Positions 12,966-21,585 of a DNA stretch of 64,000 bases are shown one piece after another (position 1 is the first letter of the stretch; each line of letters begins with the position of its first letter). The notes beneath the pieces are model-generated. The model did not search any database. It saw nothing but the letters and a program-made list of their open reading frames with translations, and was not told the DNA's origin. This DNA comes from Alisma plantago-aquatica (lineage: Eukaryota > Streptophyta > Magnoliopsida > Alismatales > Alismataceae). Position numbers and translations under genes: made by a program. The DNA is taken from assembly GCA_963693085.1 (NCBI GenBank), contig OY856411.1:1352175550-1352239549 (forward strand). The letters are read 5' to 3'.

Positions 12966-12970
12966 TGAAG
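12966..12970. other. left target duplication TGAAG of the compound element
   Basis: The five bases tgaag directly precede the TGTTGG of LTR-A. The same five directly follow the CAACA of LTR-C at 51634-51638. Copia integrases make 5-bp duplications. Confidence 0.85.
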
Positions 12971-13741
12971 TGTTGGATCAAAGGGCTCTAGAGGGTGGGG
13001 GTGAACAGAGCTAAAAAGCACTTAAACAAAATCAATTAGACCTTCAAATTACTTCAAGAGTAGGATTGAATATATGGAATTTGATGTGCAACTAAACATA
13101 CATAGAAAGGATGGGATCGATATTGAATGAAGATAAGAAATAAGATATTTAGAGTGGTTCCAATATCCAAACTAGGAGAAAGTCAGTCCACTACCTAGAG
13201 AGGTCAAGCCCTAGGATTTTGCAACCATTGCATACTCATATTCCATTATAAGACACACAATAAGACCTTTCTTTTGTAGGCCAAGGATACCTACCCTTCC
13301 TTTTTAAGGACTAAAAGGAACCAATAAATCATACATGGTCTTACCTATCCTTGAGGTAGAGTCTTCAACCTCTACAAGGGCTTACCCACTCTTTCAAGTA
13401 GCTAGATACCTTCACCAAGGAGCTCCCCTCTTGCAGTCAGTCTTCTTCCTTAAAGAAATTACCTACACGCCTCAAGGATCTTCAACCTTCACCTTCTCCT
13501 TCACCTTGGAGAAGCTTTCACCAACTTAGCTCTTGAGAAATGGTTGGGAAAGGGAAGATTTGAGGGCTTTACAAGAGTACAATGGATTAGCACTTTCACA
13601 CACAACCTATCTCACTCATATGGACATTTGGATTTATAAGAAAGAGAGAGAAAGGGAATGTAGTAGAGAAAATGCACTCAACCATAGCTAGGAGCCTTAA
13701 ATAACATGAAGGAACAAACTTGGAATGATGTCCAAGGGGTC

Positions 13742-13750
13742 CTATTTATA
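13742..13750 (-). promoter_or_regulatory. TATA box of LTR-A
   Basis: The - strand reads TATAAATAG. The same box is at 29241-29249 in LTR-B, and at 50930-50938 in LTR-C with its last base changed (TATAAATAA). LTR-C is the 5' LTR of unit 2 and would have been that unit's promoter. Confidence 0.6.
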
Positions 13751-13887
13751 GTTAGGGATGTCTACTAGCCACTAGAAGCACTTGGAAATGATTTCTAGTC
13801 ATTTGGGGTGTTGCGACCGTACTATTTTTGATATTTGCAATACTCCAATGGATAGAATCACTTTTTCTACACATTTCATACAATGCA

Positions 13888-14118
13888 GTCAGTCGAGTTT
13901 CCATAAAGGTAACTCAGCTAGTAGCACTATGAGACAAGCTAATTTTGTGTCATAGACCGAGTTTATCCTGGATAAAACTCGACTGATGGCTTAAAATCAG
14001 TTTGCTAGTGCAAGTTGTTGGTCGAGTTTATCCTTAGGTAAACTCATCCGAGCCTGAATATTTGCCAAGACCCATCCTAGGTGTCGTTCGAGTTTCTGGG
14101 AAGGAAACTCGGCAGATC
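13888..14118 (-). repeat. U3 hairpin array in LTR-A
   Basis: Four copies of an imperfect inverted repeat, GTCGAGTTT...AAACTCGGC with about 8-14 bases between arms, lie near 13890-13920, 13957-13987, 14030-14060 and 14084-14116. They lie about 140-370 bp upstream of the - strand TATA box. The same array is at about 29372-29605 in LTR-B and 51076-51305 in LTR-C. Conserved palindromic motifs upstream of the TATA box are described for Sireviruses, so this also supports the family assignment. Confidence 0.7.
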
Positions 14119-14437
14119 ATACAACCTGCGATGTATTTTGGAAAATGTCATTAAACGTTCAAATTAAGTGCTCCTGATTTTTAGTCATCTTAGTTTCAAG
14201 TCATAACAATAATACAAATGATTACAATAATTGTCTTAAGTCATTTAGGGCCAATTCCACAAAAGTGCATTTGCATCGCTTTTGACTTGAACTGGATCAA
14301 GATAGGGCTTGATTAAATTGATCCTTTTCATGTACCTAATACCTGAAATTAATATAAAATAGACATATTAGATACATATGAATGGAATAGTTAAATCATC
14401 ATAAAAATATCAACAATGTATAACACTTAGGACAACA

Positions 14438-14452
14438 TTCTACCCCTTTTTG
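14438..14452 (-). other. polypurine tract of unit 1
   Basis: The - strand reads a purine run (CAAAAAGGGG...) immediately upstream of the 3' LTR-A. The counterpart for unit 2 is at 29929-29942 and is cleaner (AAAAGGGGGAGAA). Confidence 0.7.
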
Positions 14453-15137
14453 AAGATGGCAAACATTCCTCATATTAAAAAAGATTTAGAATTTAAACTT
14501 TTACCTTGTGAATTGTAAGGGGATGCATGAATGAACAATAACAATTGCCCCCCCTCAATTCATCCTTACCTCAATTTCTCTTTTCCTTCACATGTATGGT
14601 TAGTGTCTTCCAAAAAGAAAATGACCATAGCACATATATACTCTTGAGTCCTCTTACAAGTCACATGATATTTCAGATAATAGACTATAAAAGGATCACA
14701 ATACAATATGATTGAGCTCAATTATCTTCCTTTGTCATATCAAAAAGGTAGGGGATAAATGAGCTAAGAAACATAAGTCTTACCCAGAGGAACAAACTAC
14801 ACAAGCAACCACCACAACAAGCACCAAAGAAGAAAACTCAGAGAGAACAAGCATGCTAGAGTCATAATCAAAACATGGAAGCACATACCAAGAACTAATA
14901 AGATAAAGCCAAACATAGAGTTAAGGTACATAGGATAAGATTACAACACCAATTATGCCTTTTCAATAGATGAAAGAAACAAAATAGAAAAAAACCAATG
15001 AGATGTGAAAATAGTATGTCTCATATATAGTGCCCAAATGTTCAGTACATGAACGTCTACAAAAAGAGATATATATGAGCACCAATAGACTAATAACTAA
15101 ACATTTAATCCATATATGTCAAGGTCCTCATCTACAT

Positions 15138-16700
15138 CTAACTGGTAGTCCTCATCTCCATCAGATGGTGCATTAGGGGCAACATGTGTAGCCTCAACAT
15201 CATCTCCATCATCTCGGATCCATCATCATCTCCATGATCATCATCACCATCAACCTCATCAACATCCTCATCAACCATCTTTGTGTCCTCATCAAGCACA
15301 AAAAAGTGAGGACCATGCAACCTGCATTTTTCTCTACCCAGGAGATGTCACACTTGAGTAGAGCCTTTTCTTGCTCATAATTGGGTATAGAAACCCAGTC
15401 ATAGATAGCAAGCAAGGTCGAATCAGGTCAGATTGGAAGAGTAAGAACCTGAGAGGCAGCAGGCTAAGAGGAAGCGGGGGTAGGTTCACCATCAAAGATA
15501 GGTGGTACAATGGAAGCAACTGGTGGAGGGGCTGGGTTGAACTAACTGTATGCATAGCTAGCACCTGAGTAGGGCTGGTAGGTGGGTAGGGATTACTGCA
15601 GGATAAGTTCATGTTAGGCAAGATTAGAACTAAATCCCGATGGATGTGGTCTTTAACCTGGAGGTTGTAGGCATGTTGGTGTATCATGTAACCCATCAAG
15701 GTTTCATTAGACATAGAAAACAAGACACAGTCAGTTCTAGGCGAAGGTGGAGGAGCCTAGATGGAGGTGGAAGCACCAGGTGTGGTAGATGAGGTAGGAT
15801 GGAAAGACTTCTTGATAGTGGTTTTGAACATGGAAAAGGTGTTTCTTAGTTTTTTGAGAACACACAATAAATCAAGTTGGGATAGGTGGGTGGGTACTAC
15901 TAGTTTTCTTCCCTGAGTCAAAACATGTCACGTGGTGAAGAATGAAATGAGCCCATTTGACTTTGACATCATTAAGGAGACATTACATTAACACAACAAT
16001 GTTCTCTACAATATCTAATTTCTTTGGGTGGATATTATTGTTAACCTCTGATGCAATGAGACATGTCTTGATGTCTAGGGAAGAGGAAGGAAGGATGGAT
16101 CTCTTCCTATATAGAACACCAGGCTTCTTTAAAATGTGTGGATGTTAGGTAGGGTAAGGTCAGGGTTAAAGTTTTTTTAGAACTTCTTGAGGTCAAGAAG
16201 GTCAAGATACTAGTGATAGGAGGTCATCCATGTGTTTGCAAGTCAGTACCATTAAAGTAGGAATTCAAAGAATCATCAAAGATGGTAATCTTGGTACCCA
16301 CAATCATGGAGGTCAAGATAACTTGGGTGTTAGGCAGTGGCAAAAAGGTAGTGTATTTTCATATGAAATTAGCGTAGAATTCATGGACTGCTTTTGTGCT
16401 AGACATATAATTCGAGTAGCATAATCATTCTATACACAAAGCAGAAAGATGATGAGCTTGGAAAATAATAAAAAATTCCTTCGTCAAGCCTAAAGCACAA
16501 AAAGGAAAAGGATTTCTAAGAAGAATCTCCTTAGACCTATTCATAGTTTTAGTGGAGATGGATGAGGTGCCATGAAAGGAAATGTGCCTAGCATCCGTGG
16601 AGGATGTGGATACTCTGACTACTCTAGTCCATTTTCTTTGATTTAAGGCAATGGAGGTTGAAGAAGATGGAATGACCACAAAACAAAGAAGTAGGCACAA
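15138..16700 (-). pseudogene. third ORF (env-like position) of unit 1, broken
   Basis: This region lies between the pol 3' end and the 3' LTR, where Sireviruses carry an extra ORF often called env-like. Recognisable pieces on the - strand are an N-terminal part (16425-16700), a proline- and leucine-rich middle (15334-15723), and an acidic Asp/Glu-rich C-terminal tail (about 15140-15320). These correspond in order to the better preserved copy in unit 2 (42742-44460). Several frame changes and stops separate them. The function of this ORF is not established for the family, and I see no convincing membrane segment here. The call rests on position and on similarity to the unit 2 copy. Confidence 0.6.
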
Positions 16701-16828
16701 GCTGCAGGCCGCCTAAGGTGCTATGTCAAGGTATAAGGGGGCTAGGACAGGTGATATGGGGCTAAAGAGGGTAGAGGAGAGGTTTGGGTAGCCCAATGTT
16801 TTAAGGATGAACAAGCTAGAGTGGCTAT

Positions 16829-17003
16829 TGGTCGACTTTCTCTAGTTGAGAGGGAGAAAAGTCAGCCGACTGCCTATATATTTTTCGCCCAACAGTGTTG
16901 TCAGTCAAGTTTTGGGGTTGCTTACTTAGTCGACACTACATTTTTGTTCATTCCTTGACTTGTTGTTGGTTGAGTTTCTCTCTAAACAAACTCAGCCGAT
17001 AGA
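16829..17003 (-). repeat. hairpin repeats between pol and third ORF, unit 1
   Basis: Three inverted repeats of the same kind as in U3 lie at about 16831-16870, 16900-16934 and 16966-17001. They have arms such as ttgagttt / aaactcag and are AT-rich around. The matching set in unit 2 is at 44591-44760. Placement just upstream of the third ORF suggests a regulatory or RNA-structure role; this is inference. Confidence 0.6.
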
Positions 17004-17260
17004 CCAGTCTGTCCAAAAGATAAGAAATTTAATTCTTAGCCACTAGAGTGCTATATAAATTCATTTATCTAGCCTATCATGTATTTTGAAATATTGAGGC
17101 ACATTAAACTCATCATTAGCTACTATTTTGGGGTAAACCATGTGTTTGTGAAAAATAGCCAAAAAAAAAGTAAAAGCAAGGCATATGGACTAGTTAAAAT
17201 TAGCACTAACAAGTAAGAGTTGAGCAATATATGAGAAAGAATATATAGGTATGAGACCAT

Positions 17261-17660
17261 CTAGCTAGAAGGCATCTCAATATCATCAAGAGCAGTGATA
17301 AGCAATTTTGATCTAATACAAGTAAATTGCTTTGTAGCTAGAGGTTTTGTGAAAATATCTGCAAGTTGATTTTTAGTGTCCACATGCATGATATAAATAT
17401 CCTTTTGGGCAATGTGGTCACGAAGGAAGAGGTGGCAGACCTCTATATGTTTGTCTCTACTATGAAATATAGGATTATAAGAAAGATTGATTGCACTAGT
17501 ATTATCACAACAGATAGGAAAAGCATCAAAATGAATGTTAAAGTCTTGGAGCATTTGCTTCATCCATAGGATTTGGTAACAAAAACTCCCAACTGCAATG
17601 TATTCATCCTCAGTAGTTGAAAGTTCCATTGTGCTTTGTTTGTTAGAGAGCCAAGAGACT
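17261..17660 (-). pseudogene. copia RNase H (unit 1), C-terminal part
   Basis: An open - strand stretch (17261-17629) contains TTEDEYIAVGS, LWMKQMLQDFNI, CDNTSAI, HSRDKHIEV, HLFLRDH and QLADIFTKPLA. All are standard blocks of the copia RNase H and pol C terminus, in the right order. Catalytic Glu and Asp positions in TTEDEY and CDNTSA are kept. RNase H removes template RNA during cDNA synthesis. The N-terminal part of the domain is cut off by the LINE copy inserted at 17677, and the coding sequence resumes beyond 19870. Confidence 0.85.
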
Positions 17661-17676
17661 AAGCATGGTCCTTGGA
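17661..17676. other. left 16-bp target duplication of the LINE copy
   Basis: The bases aagcatggtccttgga occur here and again at 19855-19870, directly after the A-run. The empty site is seen in unit 2 near 45415-45435, which has a single copy with one base change. This proves the insertion and fixes its ends. Confidence 0.9.
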
Positions 17677-17737
17677 ATCAAACAACAAGAATCTTGAGCA
17701 AATAAGGCAAGAAATCCCCGTGTTGTTGGCAGCTGAT

Positions 17738-19192
17738 ATGGGGTGGAATGGTGGAAGGGGCGGGCGTGGTCGTGGAAGGGGGGGAAACCCTAGGGGCGGC
17801 TCCAACGATGGGGCAAGAACTCCATCCCTAGAGCCTGATTCGGATCCTCCTGATAGCTCAAGAGTGGCTGAGGGAGCGAGGATCCAGTCGTCCCAACTTG
17901 GAGGCCATTCTGAGGCGGCGTCCTCCTCATTGAAGCCCGCTGATCCGCCTACCTCCTCCATTCGGCCGCCTGATGAAAACGGGGACTCCTCCGCAAGCGC
18001 TAAGGTGAGCGACTGGCTCTCAGCCAGTAGGTCAGGCCTACCATGCGAGGTGATTTCCCCTGTCTGCTACATCGACCCGGTCGTCGTTGAAGGGGTGAAG
18101 AGCTTCTCCATCTCGAGCGGAGACGAACCCCGTCCAACGTGGCTAGAGTATGTCTCCATAAGGTTTACGGGGAGGAAACCGTTCCGAAGCCAGCTGCAAG
18201 GCTGGATTCGCCGACAGTTGAGGCCAAGTGATGCTGTCGACATCACAGCGGAGGAAGCTGAGGGGTTCATAGTGAAGCTCCCCACGACAAAGGAAAGGGG
18301 AAGGATCTTGAGCGAGGCGCCGTGGATGATGGATGGTTCGCTAACCGTCGTCCAGGCGTGGGAACCAGGGTCCCCCCTTCAGCCTCTCTCATTTCCGTTT
18401 CTTCCTGTGTGGGTCAAAATCGAGAATCCAGGTGTGCACTGGACTTCGAGAAGGATCAGTGGCGTCGCCAGCATCCTTGGGAAGCCCCTTGACATTGAAG
18501 ACTCAAGCCTATCCGTTCACTGCCTGAACGAAGCCACGACGTGCGTGGAGCTCTCTACCGGCTCTGGTTTCCCGAGGACAGTGAAGGTCATCGTTGATGG
18601 GAAGCCCAAGTGCTTGAAGGTCGACTATCTGGCGAGACCCAAAGTCTGTTCGGGCTGCTTGTAGTTCGGACACCGTCTCCCATCCTGCCCCAAGGCCAAA
18701 GGTTGCAAACCGTTGCAAAGTCAGCTGCAGCTAAGGACTGGGAAGAATAGAGGGCGTGAAGGTGCTCGAAAATTTGCCGAGGAGAAAGGACCCTGCCGTG
18801 ATGAAGCTTCTGGAGCAATTCTAGACACAGAACAAAGGGTGGATGCTGCTCCGTACAGAGTCGAGGTGGAACCTGATATGAGGTGTTGTCCCCCAACAGT
18901 GGCTGCAGGTGCTCTGAACCTGGAGTGGGATATTTCTCCTCCCAAACCGGCTGCTACCCCTCCCTGTTTGAAGCATCTTGTGTAGGATACTAGTATTTCT
19001 CTGGAATACCAGCAAAGGCTGTTGTGCAACTCTGATGACGGGTCCTCGGTTAATTCTGTTGATTTTGATCAGGAATTAATGGATGATTTTAGTGTGAACA
19101 AAGAGCCAAGGCCAAATAAGAAGAAGAAGAAAAAGCATAAGAGAGCTGGTGATGAAGAGATTCCCATGCTAGGCCTTTCTGTGTCTATCTAG
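17738..19192 (+). pseudogene. LINE ORF1: DUF4283 and CCHC knuckle, two in-frame TAGs
   Basis: From the ATG at 17738 one frame runs 484 codons to a TAG at 19190-19192, with only two internal stops (TAG at 18662-18664 and 18983-18985) and no frame change. The order is: Gly/Arg-rich N terminus (residues about 4-20, RGRGRGG), low-complexity Ser/Pro linker, a DUF4283-type domain (about residues 130-240, containing LSEAPWMMDG and VWVKIENPG), a CX2CX4HX4C zinc knuckle (about 304-317) and a basic Lys-rich C terminus like a nuclear signal. The first TAG lies inside the zinc knuckle. Plant LINE ORF1 proteins of this type bind element RNA. A longer open frame starts at a TTG in the flanking duplication, but the ATG lies within the insert. 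Confidence 0.8.
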
Positions 19193-19854
19193 GAGCTCTA
19201 CTGGTTTCTTTGCTGTGTTTTCTTGAGCAGGCTGCTAAGCAGGGGACCTTTTTGATTTAGTTGTTCACGTTCTGGTTCTCTTAGATTGCTGTGGCTGATT
19301 GTCTTTCTTTCCAGGAATACATATTTGTGGGTGTTTTGAGTGCAAGTATTCCTGTTAGATAGATGTCTGGGTGCAGTTGTTTAAGTGGGCTTACTTGGAC
19401 TTCTATGTCCGATTGGTTGTTCTGACCTGCTGCCGTGAGTTGGAGCAAAGCTTGATGTGGCAGATCGTGTTTGCTTCAGGGAGAGTGTTTGAAGTGGCAG
19501 ATCGAGCACTACTCTTATGTTTTCTGTGTTTTCCCTGCTATCTGTAGCTTATTATAGTAGTCCCAATTTCTAATAAGGTGTATAGTTTGATGTGGATAAG
19601 GGGGGTGGGTTGCACATATATATTTTTGGGTGGGCTTAAAGTTTCGGTGTGCCTCCTCTCTTATCTACTTAGATTGTCTTCTTTGTTAGTCTTTTGTTCT
19701 GCTGTAGGGTTTTGGATATCAGGGGTCTCTTTTTTTGTTTTGATCTGATGGGGTTTCCCTGTGTGGAAACACAAGGATCTAGTTTCTTCATGAGGCACTT
19801 TTGTACCTAAAGTTTTTGGTAATATAGCAACAGGATTTTTAGCCGACCAAAAAA
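19193..19854 (+). other. 3' untranslated region and A-tail of the LINE copy
   Basis: This is T-rich, non-coding DNA after ORF1, ending tagccgacc followed by an A-run that merges with the target duplication. No polyadenylation signal is clear. In an autonomous LINE, ORF2 would follow ORF1; here nothing of it is recognisable. Confidence 0.65.
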
Positions 19855-19870
19855 AAGCATGGTCCTTGGA

Positions 19871-20960
19871 GGAAACAAGTGCTACTTTTGCAATTTCTAT
19901 CAATTAAACACCCTACATAATCTGCATCACTATAAATAGTTAAGAGTAAAGTTCCTTGACTTGGTATAACATAGCCCAAAATTTTAGGTTTTGGCTAAAT
20001 ACCTCAAAATACTCTTAACAATTATACGATGGGATTTTCTAAGGCTTGATTGAAATCTAGAACACAAACCAACACTAACATAATATCAGGTCTAGAGGCA
20101 GTTAAATTAAGGGAGCTACCAATCATTCCTCTATAGAACTTCTCATCCATTTTCTCACCTTCCTTGTCTCCGTCAAGTTTGGCAGTGTTTGACATGGGGG
20201 TGTCCATCGGCTTGGTGTTCTCCATCCCAAAGTGCTTAAGGAGTTCACTTGTATACTTGCCTAGGCTGATGAAGTTTCCTTCCTTTGTTTGCTTGATTTG
20301 AAATCCAAGGAAGAAACTAAGCTCACCCATCATACTCATCTCAAACTCATTCTGCATAAGAGAACTAAACTTCTTGCAAAGATCAAGATTAGTTCCGCCA
20401 AAAATGATATCATCAACATTAATTTGAGTAACCTAAAAGTTGCTAGAAGTGTGTTTGAGAAAAATGGTAGAATCAACTTTTCCCATGATGTAGCCATTGT
20501 ATAGAAAAAATTTCTTTAATTTCTCATACCAAGATCTAGGGGCTTGTTTGAGTCCATAGAGAGCTCTTTGTAACAATAAACATGATTAGAAAGCTTATCA
20601 CGTTCGAAGTCGGGAGGCTGAGCCACAAAGAATTCCTCCTGTACTGTACCATTCAAAAGGGAACTTTTAACGTCCATTTGGTAAAGCAAGAAATTATTAT
20701 AGCTAGCAAAGGCAACTAACATTCTAATAGATTCCAATCTAGCAACACTGCATAAGTTTCATCAAAATAAATACCTTCATGATGATTGTAGCCTTGAGCA
20801 GCTAACCTTGATTTGTTCCTTACCACTTCGCCACTTTAATCTAGATTGTTGCATTAGACCTAGTTGGTGCCAATGATCTTCCTATCATTTGGTATTGGCA
20901 CTTAGGTCCACACTTTGTACTTTTCAAACTACTCTAACTCCTATTGCATAGCTAGGATCC
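19871..20960 (-). pseudogene. copia reverse transcriptase, unit 1
   Basis: The - strand shows YNNFLLYQMDVKSSLLNG and VTQ-like blocks (20516-20737), then YEKLKKFFLYNGYIM and NVDDIIFGG (about 20400-20500), then MGELSFFLGFQIKQTKEG and KYTSELLKHFGMENTKPMDTPM (20022-20357). This is the normal order of copia RT. The active-site box reads NVDD where the family has YVDD, and a TAG lies five codons before it. Frame changes separate the blocks. The opposite end is cut by the LINE copy. RT is the polymerase of the element; this copy is dead. Confidence 0.85.
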
Positions 20961-21580
20961 ATTGATCATCCTTGAGAGATTTTTTGATGTTACTTGTCTC
21001 AAGTTGTGAGATGAAGGTGTTGTCGGCTTGTTCTTTGTTGAATGCAGTATGTGTCTTCACCCTTTCAAAAGGATTGCCTATGATGAGCTCTTTTGGATGA
21101 TGTTTTACGAAGCAGGGAGTTGGATCCTTATTTTCTTCTTCTTTCTCTTCTTCATTTACTATCACCTCTTTTCCTTTGTCAATGATGTTAAGCTCTTTCA
21201 AGTGAGGAATCACCTCATCTACAACATCATCATTTAGGATATTCTTAGAAATAGAGCGGTTAGTTTCAACAAATTTAACACTGATAGATTCTTCTACTTT
21301 AGACAATTCAATGTTAAACACTGTATAAGCTTTGATGGCAGCGCTATAGCCAAGAAAGAAAGCCTTGTACGGTTTCACATCAAACATGTCGAGGAAATCC
21401 TTGGTGTTTAAAACAAAACAAGGACAACCAAAAATATGAAAGAAATCAATAGAGGGCTTTCTACCACACCATAACTCATTGGGGGTTTTCTTTAAAGATG
21501 TATGAGTGAAAACCAAGTTTTGCACAAAACATGATGTGCTTACAACTTCGGTCCAAAACTTCTTTGGATTATCATACTCT
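20961..21580 (-). pseudogene. copia integrase C-terminal region, unit 1
   Basis: A 194-codon open - strand frame (20941-21525) reads TPNELWCGRKPSIDFFHIFGCPCFVLNTKD, FDVKPYKAFFLGYS and an acidic linker (EEEKEEENKD). It ends with LKDDQWILAMQ, the block at the integrase-RT junction. The C-terminal integrase region helps bind element ends and chromatin. This is the best preserved part of unit 1's pol. Its upstream portion is separated by the solo LTR that inserted at 21586. Confidence 0.85.
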
Positions 21581-21585
21581 AGAAG

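Larger units (their letters stand above)
10786..12970. other. unrecognised intergenic DNA
   Basis: This is AT-rich sequence between LTR remnant 2 and the compound copia element. It has a few open frames under 90 codons (such as - strand 11913-12179 and 12312-12530) without recognisable motifs, plus the microsatellite below. It was originally continuous with 51639 onward. I see no gene in it. Confidence 0.5.
12971..14437 (-). repeat. LTR-A (3' LTR of unit 1), 1,467 bp
   Basis: Along + it starts TGTTGGATC and ends GGACAACA, so it is bounded by TG...CA. It aligns end to end with LTR-B and LTR-C. The - strand TATA box TATAAATAG lies at 13742-13750. Upstream of it on the - strand (13888-14118) are four hairpin repeats described separately. 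The purine tract follows at 14438. The short + strand ORF at 13335-13529 within it has no protein-like features. Confidence 0.85.
17677..19854 (+). mobile_element. LINE retrocopy carrying ORF1 only (about 2.2 kb)
   Basis: The insert is bounded by a perfect 16-bp target duplication and ends in an A-run (from 19849), the mark of LINE-machinery retrotransposition. It has about 60 bases of leader, an ORF1 (17738-19192) and about 660 bases of 3' untranslated DNA. No endonuclease/reverse-transcriptase ORF2 is present. It is much more GC-rich in the coding part than the host element and is on the opposite strand to it. It is either an internally deleted LINE or a non-autonomous ORF1-only family, mobilised in trans. 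Confidence 0.85.

Noticed and set aside
17672..17737. Upstream extension of LINE ORF1 from a TTG
   Set aside because: The extension begins inside the target duplication, which is host DNA. The first ATG within the insert is at 17738.
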